A stretch of DNA of 39,628 bases from DSNY01 sp016861185 (GCA_030263275.1 SZOR01000030.1:1-39628); one strand, 5' to 3'; counted from the first letter of the stretch, positions 1-8,808 are shown. Program-made: numbers and translations. The notes: generated by a model not told the origin, from the sequence alone.

Positions 1-1470
1 GTCGGTCTGCGCCACGGCCTGCCTGCCGATCGCCGCGAGCACGGCTTGCGACAAGGCATCGACTTGCGGTTCGAGCCGGCGCCAGTCGTAGCGCAGCCCT
101 GGTACGAGCGTCAGCCGGCCGCCCGCAAGCTCGGCGATTTCGTCCTGCACGAACACGCCTACCGTATCGGTGGTGCCCGGCGCGAAGTCGCGCAGCGGGA
201 AGGTGTCGCCGGCGAGCGATCTGCTGAACGTCCCGGTCGTCAGGTTCCACACGCGCGCGTCGCGCAGCTCCTCGGTGCGCACGCGCGCCAGATCGACGCC
301 GAACACGAACAACTGCCGCTCGCCGAGCACCTTTTCGATCTGCACGCCGCCGCCGGTAGCGGTCTGCTCGAAGAAGAAGTCCTGCGCGACGCGGCAGTCG
401 TTGCCGGTGCCGGCCGCCGCCGAACAGGTCGCCGACGTGTTCGTGCGGTTCTGGCGGTTGACGTTCTCGGTCTCGGTCTGCTGGTGATACAGGTTCGCGG
501 TCAGGCGCTCGTACCAGCTGCCGCGGTGCTCCCACTGCAGGCCGGCGCGCGCGCGGCGCGTGTGATCGTCGCCGCTGGAGGCCGTTACCTTGGGCAGTGC
601 AGTAGACAGCCGCAGCACCTGCACGTCCGCGTCCTGGTCGCGCCCTTCGACCGTCAGCGCGAGCCGGTGGCGCGCGGCGGCGCGCAGCACCGCCTTGGCG
701 ATCACGCCGCGGTCGCGCACGTGCTGCGGATTCGGGCGCGTGCGCACCGCGGACACCGTATCGGCATCGCCCTTGTTGTCGAACTCGCGCGCCCGCGTGT
801 GCGTGTAGCCGAGCAGCCATTCGGTCGCGCCCCCGCGCAGGGCGCCCAGCACCGTTGCTGTCGCGCCTTCGTGCGCACCGGCGTAGCCGGCGCGTGCACG
901 CCCGCCGAGTCCGGCGTCCGGCGCGAGCAGATCGGCCGGATCGAGCGTCCTAAACCCGACCACACCGCCGATCGCGTCCGACCCGTACAGACTCGACGCC
1001 GGCCCGCGCAGGATCTCGACGCGCTTGAGGAATTCCGCCGACGGGCCGAGGGGTGCGTTCATCGTGAAGTTGGTCGGCCCGCCGCTGTTGAAGAAGTTCG
1101 GCAGGCGCACGCCGTCGACCAACTGCAGCACGCGGTTGTCCTCGATGCCGCGGATGTTCGGGCGCGTCGCGCCGAAACGGCGCGTGTCGCGGCCGAACGC
1201 CACGTCGGGCTCGTTCTCGAACAACTCCGCTTCGTCAGCCGGCAGTCGGCGGTCGAGGTCTTCGCGCGTGATGCGCGTGATCGTCGCCGGCACTTTCTGC
1301 GCTTCGGCCTCGGTGCGCGTGGCGGTGACGACGACCTCCTTGAGCTGCGCGCCCTCCGCGCTCGCATCTGTTTGCGCAAGCGCGCCGCTGCCGACGAGTG
1401 CGGCGACGAGCGCGGCGAGCAGCCGAATGACGATGGTCTGCTTGTGCCGTCTTCTTTTCGTCGATTGCAT
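1..1470 (-). CDS. TonB-dependent haem/haemoglobin receptor (partial, C-terminus off the left edge)
   Basis: The first 490 codons of an outer-membrane TonB-dependent receptor are present; the rest of the barrel lies beyond position 1. The protein starts at ATG 1470 with a signal peptide (basic start, Leu/Ala/Val core, cleavage near ALAQ). A TonB-box-like stretch EVVVTAT follows, then a plug domain at about residues 40-170 with the typical motifs NIRGI, LVDGVRLP, EILRGPASSLYGSDAIGG. The remainder is alternating beta-barrel sequence, with a Cys pair in an extracellular-loop-like segment (about residues 330-345). The plug resembles the haemoglobin/transferrin/lactoferrin receptor family (BhuR/HmuR type). 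It is the last visible gene of a hemP-tonB operon, so haem or haemoglobin is the most likely ligand. Siderophore uptake is less likely. Confidence 0.9.
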   Translation of the reverse strand, partial: MQSTKRRRHKQTIVIRLLAALVAALVGSGALAQTDASAEGAQLKEVVVTATRTEAEAQKVPATITRITREDLDRRLPADEAELFENEPDVAFGRDTRRFGATRPNIRGIEDNRVLQLVDGVRLPNFFNSGGPTNFTMNAPLGPSAEFLKRVEILRGPASSLYGSDAIGGVVGFRTLDPADLLAPDAGLGGRARAGYAGAHEGATATVLGALRGGATEWLLGYTHTRAREFDNKGDADTVSAVRTRPNPQHVRDRGVIAKAVLRAAARHRLALTVEGRDQDADVQVLRLSTALPKVTASSGDDHTRRARAGLQWEHRGSWYERLTANLYHQQTETENVNRQNRTNTSATCSAAAGTGNDCRVAQDFFFEQTATGGGVQIEKVLGERQLFVFGVDLARVRTEELRDARVWNLTTGTFSRSLAGDTFPLRDFAPGTTDTVGVFVQDEIAELAGGRLTLVPGLRYDWRRLEPQVDALSQAVLAAIGRQAVAQTD

Positions 1471-1555
1471 CGTGGTTGGTCTCTGTGCTTTGGTCGTTGG
1501 CGGCCGCCCGGATGGCGCCGCGGCCGATACCTCGCGTCTGAACCCGGGGGCTCGG

Positions 1556-1816
1556 CTAATGCAACGCCCCGCGCGCGGCCTCCGGCGTCGCCTGAATGGC
1601 ATGCGCGAGCCAGTGTTCGCGCAGCCGCAGGCAATTCGCGCGTAGCGGTGCGCTGCTGTCCGGGTGCTCGGCGAGCAACTGCAGGTGCCGGCTGACCGCC
1701 AGCGCGAGCGACGCACAGCCGCCGCGCACGGACCACTGCGTCAGCAGGTACAGCAAACCGCAGACGATGCGATCGCCCGGAACGGTCGCGAGGTCCAAGG
1801 CTTCGTCGTCGTGCAT
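1556..1816 (-). CDS. small uncharacterised protein of the haem-uptake operon
   Basis: An 86-residue protein that I cannot assign to a named family. It starts at ATG 1816 with a GAGGA ribosome-binding site that overlaps the tonB stop region. The tonB-to-start gap is only 9 nt, so translation is probably coupled. It is mostly helical and contains three cysteines, a His-rich C-terminal half and no signal peptide or membrane segment, so it should be cytoplasmic. Its position between tonB and the haem receptor suggests an accessory role in haem/iron uptake. That is inference from context only. The 85 nt between this gene and the receptor show no other gene. Confidence 0.7.
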   Translation of the reverse strand: MHDDEALDLATVPGDRIVCGLLYLLTQWSVRGGCASLALAVSRHLQLLAEHPDSSAPLRANCLRLREHWLAHAIQATPEAARGALH

Positions 1817-1825
1817 CGAGCGTCC

Positions 1826-2506
1826 TCAGGTCAGGTCGAATCGAATCGGCACCAGCGCATAGGCGGGCCGAGGGCGGTCGCCGTTGACGTACGGGCGAAA
1901 GCGCGCGGCGCGCACCGCGCGCACCGCCGCGTCGTCAAGACGGGGGAATCCGGACGAAACGGACACCGCGGCCTCGACGGGGCGGCCGTGTTCGTCGATC
2001 AGTACGCGCACGACCACGAGTCCCCGCTCGCCCAGGCGCCGCGAAAGCGGCGGGTAGGCGGGAGGCTCGAACTGCGCGTACTCGACGTGCCGGACATGCG
2101 CAGGCTCCGCCGCCGCGTCAGCGCGTGGCGCCACGCGCGCGCTTGCGTCGGCCGTCGCCGGCGGGGGGCTGCCGGCCGGGGCCGCGATCGGCGGTGCGAT
2201 CGCCGGCGCGCGCTGCAGCTCGATCGCAACGTCGGGCAACGGCGGGAGGCTAAGCGCCGCGGGTGGCCGCAGCGCAGGGACGACCGCCGGCAAGAACAGC
2301 TCGGGTTCGCTGCGACCCGGCGCGTCGATCAGCCGCACTTCGACGGCGCGCGCCGCGCGCGTCGGGGCGCGCTCGCCGCCGATCGCCAGCGCGATCATCG
2401 ATACGACGACACCATGCAATCCGGCGACGACGGCGGCGGCGCCGATACGGTGCGGCGAAAAGCGATTGGAATGGCGGACGAGCATCTTCTTGGGTCCCGC
2501 GGGCAT
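1826..2506 (-). CDS. tonB: energy transducer TonB
   Basis: A 226-residue TonB protein that carries proton-motive energy from ExbBD to outer-membrane receptors. It has one N-terminal membrane anchor at about residues 22-44, a Pro/Ala-rich periplasmic spacer at about 50-140, and a C-terminal TonB domain at about 145-226. The domain motifs are YPPLSRRLGERG, VRVLIDEHGRP and AVRAARFRPY. Length and architecture are normal for the family. It lies between hemP and the haem receptor on the same strand, so it is probably a dedicated TonB for haem uptake. exbB and exbD are not in the window. An internal Met at 2485 is an alternative start. The 149 nt between hemP and tonB contain no convincing gene. Confidence 0.92.
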   Translation of the reverse strand: MPAGPKKMLVRHSNRFSPHRIGAAAVVAGLHGVVVSMIALAIGGERAPTRAARAVEVRLIDAPGRSEPELFLPAVVPALRPPAALSLPPLPDVAIELQRAPAIAPPIAAPAGSPPPATADASARVAPRADAAAEPAHVRHVEYAQFEPPAYPPLSRRLGERGLVVVRVLIDEHGRPVEAAVSVSSGFPRLDDAAVRAVRAARFRPYVNGDRPRPAYALVPIRFDLT

Positions 2507-2655
2507 CGGGCCAAGATCGGGCCCGGAAATCCCGCCGGCTTGCTCGTCGCGCTGCCGGCACCGCTCGCAGCGGCGCCGGGCGACTGGCTGGCTTCGTGGC
2601 TGTTCCTACGGTGTCGTGATCGTTCAACTCGACTGCGTTGATCGTTACGCGCGCG

Positions 2656-2859
2656 CTACTTGGTCAGGATCAGCTTCCCCAGGCGCGTGAGCCGCAGCGT
2701 GTACTGCTCGCCGCGATGCACGATGCGAACCTCGCGGCTGGCGCCGAAAAGCTCGGCGCTCGACATCGTGCGCGCGGCGGTCGCAGGCGGCGCCGGCGCC
2801 GGTCCCTGCGGGCGGGTCGTCTTCATGATGCGATGGGACGTCGCCGCGGAGCGAGGCAT
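2656..2859 (-). CDS. hemP: haemin uptake protein HemP
   Basis: A small HemP-family protein, 67 residues from ATG 2859 or 56 residues from the internal ATG at 2826. The C-terminal half carries the family signature: a basic REVRI segment, then a short beta-hairpin ending LTRLGKLILTK. In proteobacteria hemP is usually the first gene of Fur-controlled haem-uptake operons, and in some beta- and alphaproteobacteria the protein activates the haem receptor gene. Here it follows the iron-binding-protein gene by 64 nt and precedes tonB. Neither start has a strong ribosome-binding site. The shorter form is closer to the usual family length. Confidence 0.88.
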   Translation of the reverse strand: MPRSAATSHRIMKTTRPQGPAPAPPATAARTMSSAELFGASREVRIVHRGEQYTLRLTRLGKLILTK

Positions 2860-2923
2860 GCTGGAGGTCGGGGGAGGTCACAAGACCCCGCATCCGCGGC
2901 GACGAGTCTGCGCGCTTCGCCGC

Positions 2924-4000
2924 TCAGCGATAGCCGACGCGATCGAGAATGCGCTGCGCGGCGATCTGGCCCTTGCCGATCGAGGACAGCGGCACGTTTT
3001 CCTGTTTGAAGCTTCCGAGCGCGGCCAGCGCCGGGTTGTTCAGCTCCGCGCCCTTGGCGACCGGCCATTCGTTGTTGCCGTTGGCGAAGTAGGCCTGCGC
3101 TTCGGGGCTCGCGAGGTACTCGAGGAAGCGGATCGCATTGTCGCGGTTCGGTGCGTGCCGGGCTACACCGCCGCCAGAGATGTTCACATGCGTGCCGGAC
3201 GTCGCCTGGTTCGGCCAGACGAAACCGACCTTGGCGACCACGTCCTTGTCCTTCGGATCCTCGGAGCGGACCAGCCGCACCCAGTAGTACGTGTTGGTCA
3301 GCGCCACGCCGCATTCGCCGCTCGCGACCGCGCGGATCTGGTCGGTGTCGCCGCCGCGCGGCGGCCGCGCCATGTTGGCGACCATGCCGCGCGCCCATTC
3401 CTCGGTCTTCGCTTCGCCCAGTCGTTCGACCATCGCGCCGATCAGCGACAGCATGTACGGATGCGAGCCCGACCGTGTGCAGACCTTGCCCTTGTTCTTG
3501 GGATCGGCAAGCTCTTCGTACGTGTCGACGTCCTCCGGCTTCACGGTCGCCTTGTTGTAGACGATCACGCGCGCGCGGGTGGAAAAGCCGAACCAGGTGC
3601 CGTCGTTCGAACGCAGATTGGCGGGAATGCGCTCTTCGAGCAGCTTGGACTGGATCGGCTGAAACAAGCCGTCGATCTGCGCACGCCACAGGCGAGCCGC
3701 ATCGACCAGCAGCACGACGTCGGCGGGGCTGTTCGCGCCTTCGCTCTTGAGCCGTTGCAAGAGCTGCTCGTCGCCGAGCTCGATGCGGTTGATCTTGATG
3801 CCGGTCTGCTTCGTGAAGTTCGAATACAGCGCCTCGTCGGTCTGATAGTGGCGCGCCGAATACAGATTCAGCGCCTTCTCCTGCGCCTGCGTATCGGTGG
3901 CTTGCGCCGCGACGCCCAGTACCAGCCCGAGCGCAAATGTCCAGCGCAGGCCACGTTCGAGCCAGGCCTCGGCGCGGTTCGTTTCGATCGTTCGCTTCAT
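2924..4000 (-). CDS. Fe(3+) ABC transporter substrate-binding protein (FbpA/FutA type)
   Basis: A 358-residue periplasmic ferric-iron binding protein. After a long basic leader it has a signal peptide with cleavage near DTQAQ, then the family opening LNLYSARHYQTDEAL. The two-lobed fold follows, with the adjacent iron-ligand tyrosines in TNTYYWVR and further family motifs GTWFGFSTRARVIVYN and HVNISGGGV. Such proteins deliver Fe3+ to an FbpBC permease/ATPase. No permease or ATPase gene is next to it; the following genes are hemP and tonB. It is therefore an orphan binding protein within the window. The promoter region just upstream has a Fur-box-like sequence, so iron-starvation induction is expected. 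Confidence 0.92.
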   Translation of the reverse strand: MKRTIETNRAEAWLERGLRWTFALGLVLGVAAQATDTQAQEKALNLYSARHYQTDEALYSNFTKQTGIKINRIELGDEQLLQRLKSEGANSPADVVLLVDAARLWRAQIDGLFQPIQSKLLEERIPANLRSNDGTWFGFSTRARVIVYNKATVKPEDVDTYEELADPKNKGKVCTRSGSHPYMLSLIGAMVERLGEAKTEEWARGMVANMARPPRGGDTDQIRAVASGECGVALTNTYYWVRLVRSEDPKDKDVVAKVGFVWPNQATSGTHVNISGGGVARHAPNRDNAIRFLEYLASPEAQAYFANGNNEWPVAKGAELNNPALAALGSFKQENVPLSSIGKGQIAAQRILDRVGYR

Positions 4001-4085
4001 GTTTCGCGGTCCCTTCCTGTCAACGAAAGCCGATGGACTCTCGGGCGCCGCTGTATCGAATGGCCCGTCGAGCCGGCGGAGCGGA

Positions 4086-4126
4086 CTTTAACGCGAACCA
4101 TTCTCAAATGCAACTCATTCTCATTT
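4086..4126 (-). promoter_or_regulatory. Fur-box promoter of the iron/haem operon
   Basis: Read on the minus strand, 4126-4098 gives AATGAGAATGAG followed by TTGCATTTGAGAATGG. These are overlapping hexamers of the Fur type (consensus units GATAAT/AATGAG). A modest promoter overlaps it: TTGCAT at 4113-4108 and TTAAAG at 4091-4086 with a 16-nt spacer. The site is locally AT-rich in an otherwise very GC-rich window. It lies about 95 nt upstream of the iron-binding-protein start. Fe2+-Fur binding here would block the promoter and control the downstream fbpA-like, hemP, tonB and receptor genes. The rest of the gap up to 4268 shows nothing further. Confidence 0.72.
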
Positions 4127-4268
4127 AATCGAGATCAAAACGCGGGCGACCTGCCTTGCCCGGGCCGTCCCATCTCGCCCCTCCCTTCCCGATCGATCGA
4201 CGACATGTCGACGCCGACCCGCAATCACGCGATGGTGCCGCGCCGGCGGCGTCCGCATCCCCCGAGGG

Positions 4269-4847
4269 TCACTGCCCGCGCCAGAGCGGATCGTCGATGT
4301 CCCGGAGTTGTTGCGCAGGTGTCGCGGCAACGGACTCGGCCGCCGGCGCAAAGCGGCGCGCACCGTCGAAGCGCGCCGACCAGTAGCGCTCGTCGAGCGC
4401 ATTGACTCGCACCTGCCCGCGCCGCGCGGGCGCGTGTACGAAGCGACCGTCGCCGATGTAGATACCGACGTGAGAGAACGCCCGACCCAGCGTGTTGAAG
4501 AAGACGAGATCGCCCGGCTGGAGCCGCTCGCGCTCGATCGCGCGCCCCGTGCGGCCGATCTCGTCCGAGCGGCGCGGCAGCTCGACACCGAGTGCGTCAC
4601 GGAACACGTGACGCACAAGCCCGCTGCAATCGAAGCCCCGGCTCGGATCGTCGCCGCCATAGCGATAGGGCACGCCGAGAGAGGCAAGCGCCCGCAGCGC
4701 GATGTCCGAGCCGACGAAAGCGCCGCGCTCGTCGCCGGTCTGCGCGCGAAGGGCGGTGCACGCGAGCGCCGACAGAAGCGCGACCACACCTGCGCCGATC
4801 CGTGCAACGCGGCGCCCGTTCCATGAATGCGTGATGGGCGAAGGCAT
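4269..4847 (-). CDS. NlpC/P60 family cell-wall peptidase (C40)
   Basis: A 192-residue secreted D,L-endopeptidase-type protein that cleaves peptidoglycan stem peptides. An N-terminal hydrophobic signal sequence at about residues 15-35 ends at ALRA. The NlpC/P60 domain spans about 48-165. Cys74 in FDCSGLV, His126 in SHVGIY and His138 in FVHAP form the catalytic triad in the expected order and spacing. The domain is complete and the size is typical of Spr/NlpC proteins. It is transcribed divergently from the response-regulator gene at 4998. The 150 nt between them must hold both promoters, though I see no strong match. A lipobox is not convincing, so the protein may be periplasmic rather than a lipoprotein. 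Confidence 0.92.
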   Translation of the reverse strand: MPSPITHSWNGRRVARIGAGVVALLSALACTALRAQTGDERGAFVGSDIALRALASLGVPYRYGGDDPSRGFDCSGLVRHVFRDALGVELPRRSDEIGRTGRAIERERLQPGDLVFFNTLGRAFSHVGIYIGDGRFVHAPARRGQVRVNALDERYWSARFDGARRFAPAAESVAATPAQQLRDIDDPLWRGQ

Positions 4848-4997
4848 CGAAACGCTTCAGAGCGCGTCGAAGATAGCCGATAGCGCGGGAAAAACCCAGT
4901 CCTTTCCTGCGCTTACATCGCACATTTCCGGTAAATTGCCGACTCGATTCTTCGGGGCGCAACGCGCGCGCTCCGTCTGAAAATCCGCGGTGAACGC

Positions 4998-6176
4998 GTG
5001 GCCAGCGAAACGATCGCCTCCACCTTTCCGGGCGCGCCGAAGGCGCGCGTGCTGATCGCCGACGATTCGCGCATCGTGCGCGCGTCGATCACCCAGCACA
5101 TCCGCGATCGCTTCGAGATCCGCGAAGTCACCGACGGCGAAGCCGCCTGGCAGGCGATCCTGCTCGACGCATCGATCCGCGTCGTGATCACCGATCTGAC
5201 GATGCCGAAGGTCGACGGTTTCGAGCTGCTGACGCGCGTGCGCAGCTCCAAGGTGCAGCGCATCCGCGAACTGCCGGTGATCGTGATCTCGGGCGAAGAC
5301 GAGGTGGCCGAGCGCGAGCGCGCCGCTTCGATGGGCGCAACCGATTTCATCCAGAAGGGCGCCGGCGCGGCCGAGCTGATCTCGCGCCTCGAGGTGCTGG
5401 TGCGGCTTTCCGCCACCCGCGAAGCGCTGCAGGAAAGCCAGGCCTCGCTCGAATCGGCGCGCACGGTCGACCCCGATACGGAACTGCTGAACCTGCCGTT
5501 CTTTGACAAGCAGGTCGAGAAGCTCATCTCGTTTGCGCGCCGCAATCTGACCGACGTCGCGGTGATCTGCGTGCGCGTCGAACTGTCGATGCCGAAGTCG
5601 GAAACCTGGGAAGGCGAGATCGAGCAGCGCGCCAAGCTGGTCGGCCGCGCGCTCGCGGCATCGATCCGCCTCGAGGATCTCGGCACGCGTTCGGACCGCT
5701 TCGAGTTCTGCGTGGCCACGCAAAGCAGCGGGCTGTCGGGCGTGTTGCGCTTCGCCGCGCGGCTGCGCAAAGTGCTGGAGAACGTCGAAGCGGCCGGTCC
5801 CGGCGTCGAGGTCTGGACCTGCATCGGCGTGGCGACGCTGTCGGAAGAGCTGCGCCGCGGCGCCGAGGAGCTGCGACTGCTCGCACAGAAGCGCGCACAG
5901 CAGGCGCAGTCGAGCCGCTCGCGCCGGATCATCCTCGGCACATCGGAGGGCGTGGCGCCCGGCGCGCTCGAAGGCCGGCCCGACGACGGCTCGATGGACA
6001 TCAGTCTCGCGCTCGCGCTGATCCGCGCCGGACGAGCGGGCGAGGTCGTGCCGCATCTGCCGCGACTGCTCGACCAGATCAATCCGCTGCTGAAGCTGGT
6101 TCGCCAGCAGCGCGAACTACAAGCCACGGGGCCGGAGGGAGCGCGCAATGACGACGTACAGGGAGTTCCACGCTAG
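4998..6176 (+). CDS. response regulator: receiver plus degenerate GGDEF domain
   Basis: A 392-residue two-domain regulator starting at GTG 4998. The receiver spans about residues 16-135 with the acidic pocket D22/D23, phospho-acceptor D66 in VVITDLTMPK, S98 and K120, all intact. A short helical linker leads to a region at about 155-310 that follows the diguanylate-cyclase fold, opening VDPDTELLNLPFFDKQV. The GGDEF signature is replaced by SDRFEF and no RxxD inhibitory site is evident, so cyclase activity is unlikely. The C-terminal 80 residues are variable. No histidine kinase lies nearby. Its last 29 nt overlap the start of prpE, suggesting co-expression. It may act by protein contact rather than by making cyclic-di-GMP. 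Confidence 0.88.
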   Translation: MASETIASTFPGAPKARVLIADDSRIVRASITQHIRDRFEIREVTDGEAAWQAILLDASIRVVITDLTMPKVDGFELLTRVRSSKVQRIRELPVIVISGEDEVAERERAASMGATDFIQKGAGAAELISRLEVLVRLSATREALQESQASLESARTVDPDTELLNLPFFDKQVEKLISFARRNLTDVAVICVRVELSMPKSETWEGEIEQRAKLVGRALAASIRLEDLGTRSDRFEFCVATQSSGLSGVLRFAARLRKVLENVEAAGPGVEVWTCIGVATLSEELRRGAEELRLLAQKRAQQAQSSRSRRIILGTSEGVAPGALEGRPDDGSMDISLALALIRAGRAGEVVPHLPRLLDQINPLLKLVRQQRELQATGPEGARNDDVQGVPR

Positions 6177-8043
6177 ATCGATCCGCGACAAGGACGGCTT
6201 CTGGCGTGAGCAGGCCGCGCTGGTCGACTGGAAGAAGCCGTTCGACAGGGTGCTCGACTATTCGCGGCCGCCGTTCGCGAATTGGTTCGTCGGCGGCACC
6301 ACCAACCTGTGCCACAACGCGGTCGACCGCCACCTCGCGGCGCGCGGTGAGCAGAACGCGCTGATCTACGTCTCGACCGAGACGGACCAGGAGAAGAACT
6401 ACACGTTCAACCAGCTCTACCGCGAGGTCAACCGCTTCGCGGGCATTCTCAAGGGGCTGGGGGTCGGCCGCGGCGACCGCGTGCTGATCTACATGCCGAT
6501 GATTCCCGAGGCGATGTTCGCGATGCTCGCCTGCGTGCGGATCGGCGCGATCCATTCGGTCGTCTTCGGCGGCTTCGCGTCGGTGTCGCTCGCCACGCGC
6601 ATCGACGACGCGAAGCCGAAGGTCATCGTCAGCGCCGATGCCGGCTCGCGCGCGGGCAAGGCGGTGCCGTACAAGGCGCTGCTCGACGAGGCGATCGCGC
6701 TGTCGAAATGCCCGCCGGGCAAAGTCGTGCTGGTCAACCGCGGACTGGCGGAACTGCCGATGGTCGCCGGCCGCGACCTCGACTACGCGACACTGCGCGC
6801 CGCGCACATGAACGACGAAGTGCCGTGCGAGTGGCTCGAGTCGAGCGAGCCTTCGTACATCCTGTACACGTCGGGCACGACCGGCAGGCCGAAGGGCGTT
6901 CAGCGCGACACGGGCGGCTACGCAGTCGCGCTCGCGGCGTCGATGACGCACATCTTCTGCGGCAATGCAGGCGAGACGTACTTCTCGACCAGCGACATCG
7001 GCTGGGTCGTCGGCCACTCGTACATCGTCTACGGGCCGCTGATCGCCGGCATGGCCACCGTGATGTACGAAGGCACGCCGATCCGCCCCGACGGCGGCAT
7101 CTGGTGGAAGATCGTCGAGCAGCACAAGGTGACGACGATGTTCTCGTCGCCGACAGCGATCCGCGTGCTGAAGAAACAGGATCCGGCGTTCCTGAAGAAG
7201 TACGACCTGTCGTCGCTGCGGCTGCTGTTCCTCGCCGGCGAGCCGCTCGACGAGCCGACCGCGCGCTGGATTGCCGACGGGCTCGGCAAGCCGGTCGTCG
7301 ACAACTACTGGCAGACCGAAACCGGCTGGCCGATCCTGGCGATCCCGCGCGGCGTCGAGGCGCTGCCCTCGAAGTTCGGCTCGCCCGGCGTGCCCTGCTA
7401 CGGCTACGACGTCAAGCTCTTCAGCGAAATCGACGGCGCCGAAGTCGGCGCCGACCAGAAGGGCGTGGTCGGCATCGAAGGCCCGCTGCCGCCCGGCTGC
7501 ATGTCGACCGTGTGGGGCGACGACGAGCGCTTCGTCAAGACCTACTGGACCAGCGTGCCGAACCGGCAGGTGTATTCGACGTTCGACTGGGGCATTCGCG
7601 ACAAGGACGGCTACTACTTCATCCTCGGCCGCACCGACGACGTGATCAACGTCGCCGGCCACCGGCTCGGCACGCGCGAGATCGAGGAATCGATCAGCTC
7701 GCACCCGAACATCGCCGAGGTTGCCGTCGTCGGCGTGGCGGACCAGCTGAAGGGCCAGGTCGCCGTCGCCTTCGCGGTCGTCAAGGACGCGTCGAAGATC
7801 GCCACGCCGGAACTGAAGCTCGCACACGAAGGCGAAGTCATGAAGACCGTCGACGCGCAGCTCGGCGCAGTCGCGCGGCCGGCGCGCGTGCACTTCGTCA
7901 ACGTGCTGCCGAAGACGCGCTCGGGCAAGCTGCTGCGCCGTTCGATCCAGGCGATCTGCGAAGGTCGCGATCCGGGCGATCTGACGACGATCGAGGACCC
8001 GACCGCGCTCGACCAGATCCGCGCCGCGATCGCCGGCCGCTAG
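6148..8043 (+). CDS. prpE: propionate--CoA ligase (propionyl-CoA synthetase)
   Basis: A 631-residue acyl-CoA synthetase of the acetyl/propionyl-CoA synthetase family. It activates propionate with ATP and CoA to propionyl-CoA in the cytoplasm. The N-terminal ACS segment (residues 1-60) precedes the AMP-binding core with YTSGTTGRPKGVQRD (about 232-246) and YWQTETGWP. The C-terminal domain has GRTDDVINVAGHRLGT and the acetylatable catalytic Lys594 in TRSGKLLRR. The VQRDTGG variant after the P-loop and overall length (about 630) fit PrpE better than Acs (about 650). The start at 6148 has a GGAGG ribosome-binding site and lies inside the end of the regulator gene. The methylcitrate-cycle genes prpB/C/D are not in the window. 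Confidence 0.92.
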   Translation: MTTYREFHARSIRDKDGFWREQAALVDWKKPFDRVLDYSRPPFANWFVGGTTNLCHNAVDRHLAARGEQNALIYVSTETDQEKNYTFNQLYREVNRFAGILKGLGVGRGDRVLIYMPMIPEAMFAMLACVRIGAIHSVVFGGFASVSLATRIDDAKPKVIVSADAGSRAGKAVPYKALLDEAIALSKCPPGKVVLVNRGLAELPMVAGRDLDYATLRAAHMNDEVPCEWLESSEPSYILYTSGTTGRPKGVQRDTGGYAVALAASMTHIFCGNAGETYFSTSDIGWVVGHSYIVYGPLIAGMATVMYEGTPIRPDGGIWWKIVEQHKVTTMFSSPTAIRVLKKQDPAFLKKYDLSSLRLLFLAGEPLDEPTARWIADGLGKPVVDNYWQTETGWPILAIPRGVEALPSKFGSPGVPCYGYDVKLFSEIDGAEVGADQKGVVGIEGPLPPGCMSTVWGDDERFVKTYWTSVPNRQVYSTFDWGIRDKDGYYFILGRTDDVINVAGHRLGTREIEESISSHPNIAEVAVVGVADQLKGQVAVAFAVVKDASKIATPELKLAHEGEVMKTVDAQLGAVARPARVHFVNVLPKTRSGKLLRRSIQAICEGRDPGDLTTIEDPTALDQIRAAIAGR

Positions 8044-8061
8044 CGGCGGCGGCCTCCGGCG

Positions 8062-8808
8062 ATGGTCGAAACGCTGTCGTATGCGGCGGCCGCGCTCGTG
8101 CTGCCGCCGAGTTCCCTCGTCCTGCTCGCGCTGCTCGGTCTCTCGTGGTCGCGGCGCGCGCGCCGGTTGGGGTTCGGACTCGCGGCCGTCGCGCTGATCG
8201 GTCTGCTGGTCCTCAGCACCGGCGTCGTGGCGCAGGCGCTGATCCGAACGCTCGAAGTGGCGCCGCTCGCCGACGCCAAGGCGACCGGCGCGCAGGCGAT
8301 CGTCATCCTCGCCGGCGGCCGCAGTCGCGGTGCGCCCGAATGGGGCGGCGAAACGGTCCGCGCGTTCACGCTGCAACGCGTGCGCTACGGCGCGCGGCTG
8401 GCGCGCGAAACGGGGCTGCCGATCCTGGTGACCGGCGGCAAGCCGGGCGGCGGACGCCATGCGGAGGCCGAACTGATGCGCGATCTGCTGCGCGACGAGT
8501 TCGGCATCGCACCGCGCTGGGTCGAGGCGGCGAGCGATACGACCTACGACAACGCGCGGCTCAGCGCGGCCGAGTTGCTGCCCGCGGGCATCGAGCGCGT
8601 GCTGCTCGTCACCGACGCGTGGCACATGCCGCGCGCGCGGCCGGTGTTCGAGCGGCATGGCCTGAGGGTCACGCCGGCGCCGACCGGCTATCTGGGGCAG
8701 GCCGCGTTCCGCCCGCTGCACCTGGTTCCGAACGCCGAGGGCCTGCGCATCGCCCACATCGCGCTGCGCGAGTGGCTCGGCATCGCCTGGTACCGGCTGC
8801 GCGGCTGA
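8062..8808 (+). CDS. YdcF/ElyC-family (DUF218) membrane protein
   Basis: A 248-residue protein with two N-terminal membrane helices (about residues 8-28 and 36-62) and a DUF218 domain at about 75-235. Family motifs are AIVILAGG, ILVTGGKPGG, WVEAASDTTYDNA and LLVTDAWHMPRA. Members such as ElyC and SanA affect envelope integrity and undecaprenyl-phosphate-linked envelope synthesis; the exact reaction is unknown. The gene begins 18 nt after prpE on the same strand, so it may be transcribed with it, although no functional link is obvious. The ribosome-binding site is weak. Confidence 0.88.
   Translation: MVETLSYAAAALVLPPSSLVLLALLGLSWSRRARRLGFGLAAVALIGLLVLSTGVVAQALIRTLEVAPLADAKATGAQAIVILAGGRSRGAPEWGGETVRAFTLQRVRYGARLARETGLPILVTGGKPGGGRHAEAELMRDLLRDEFGIAPRWVEAASDTTYDNARLSAAELLPAGIERVLLVTDAWHMPRARPVFERHGLRVTPAPTGYLGQAAFRPLHLVPNAEGLRIAHIALREWLGIAWYRLRG

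Noticed and set aside
4848..4997. Sigma-70 promoter for the response-regulator gene
   Set aside because: TTACAT and TAAATT occur in the gap but only 13 nt apart, which is not a workable spacing, so no promoter is annotated.
6079..8757. Stop-free frame of about 890 codons on the minus strand opposite prpE and the YdcF-like gene
   Set aside because: It is antisense to well-supported genes, has Arg/Ala/Asp/His-rich composition with no domain, and is the expected mirror frame of very GC-rich coding DNA.
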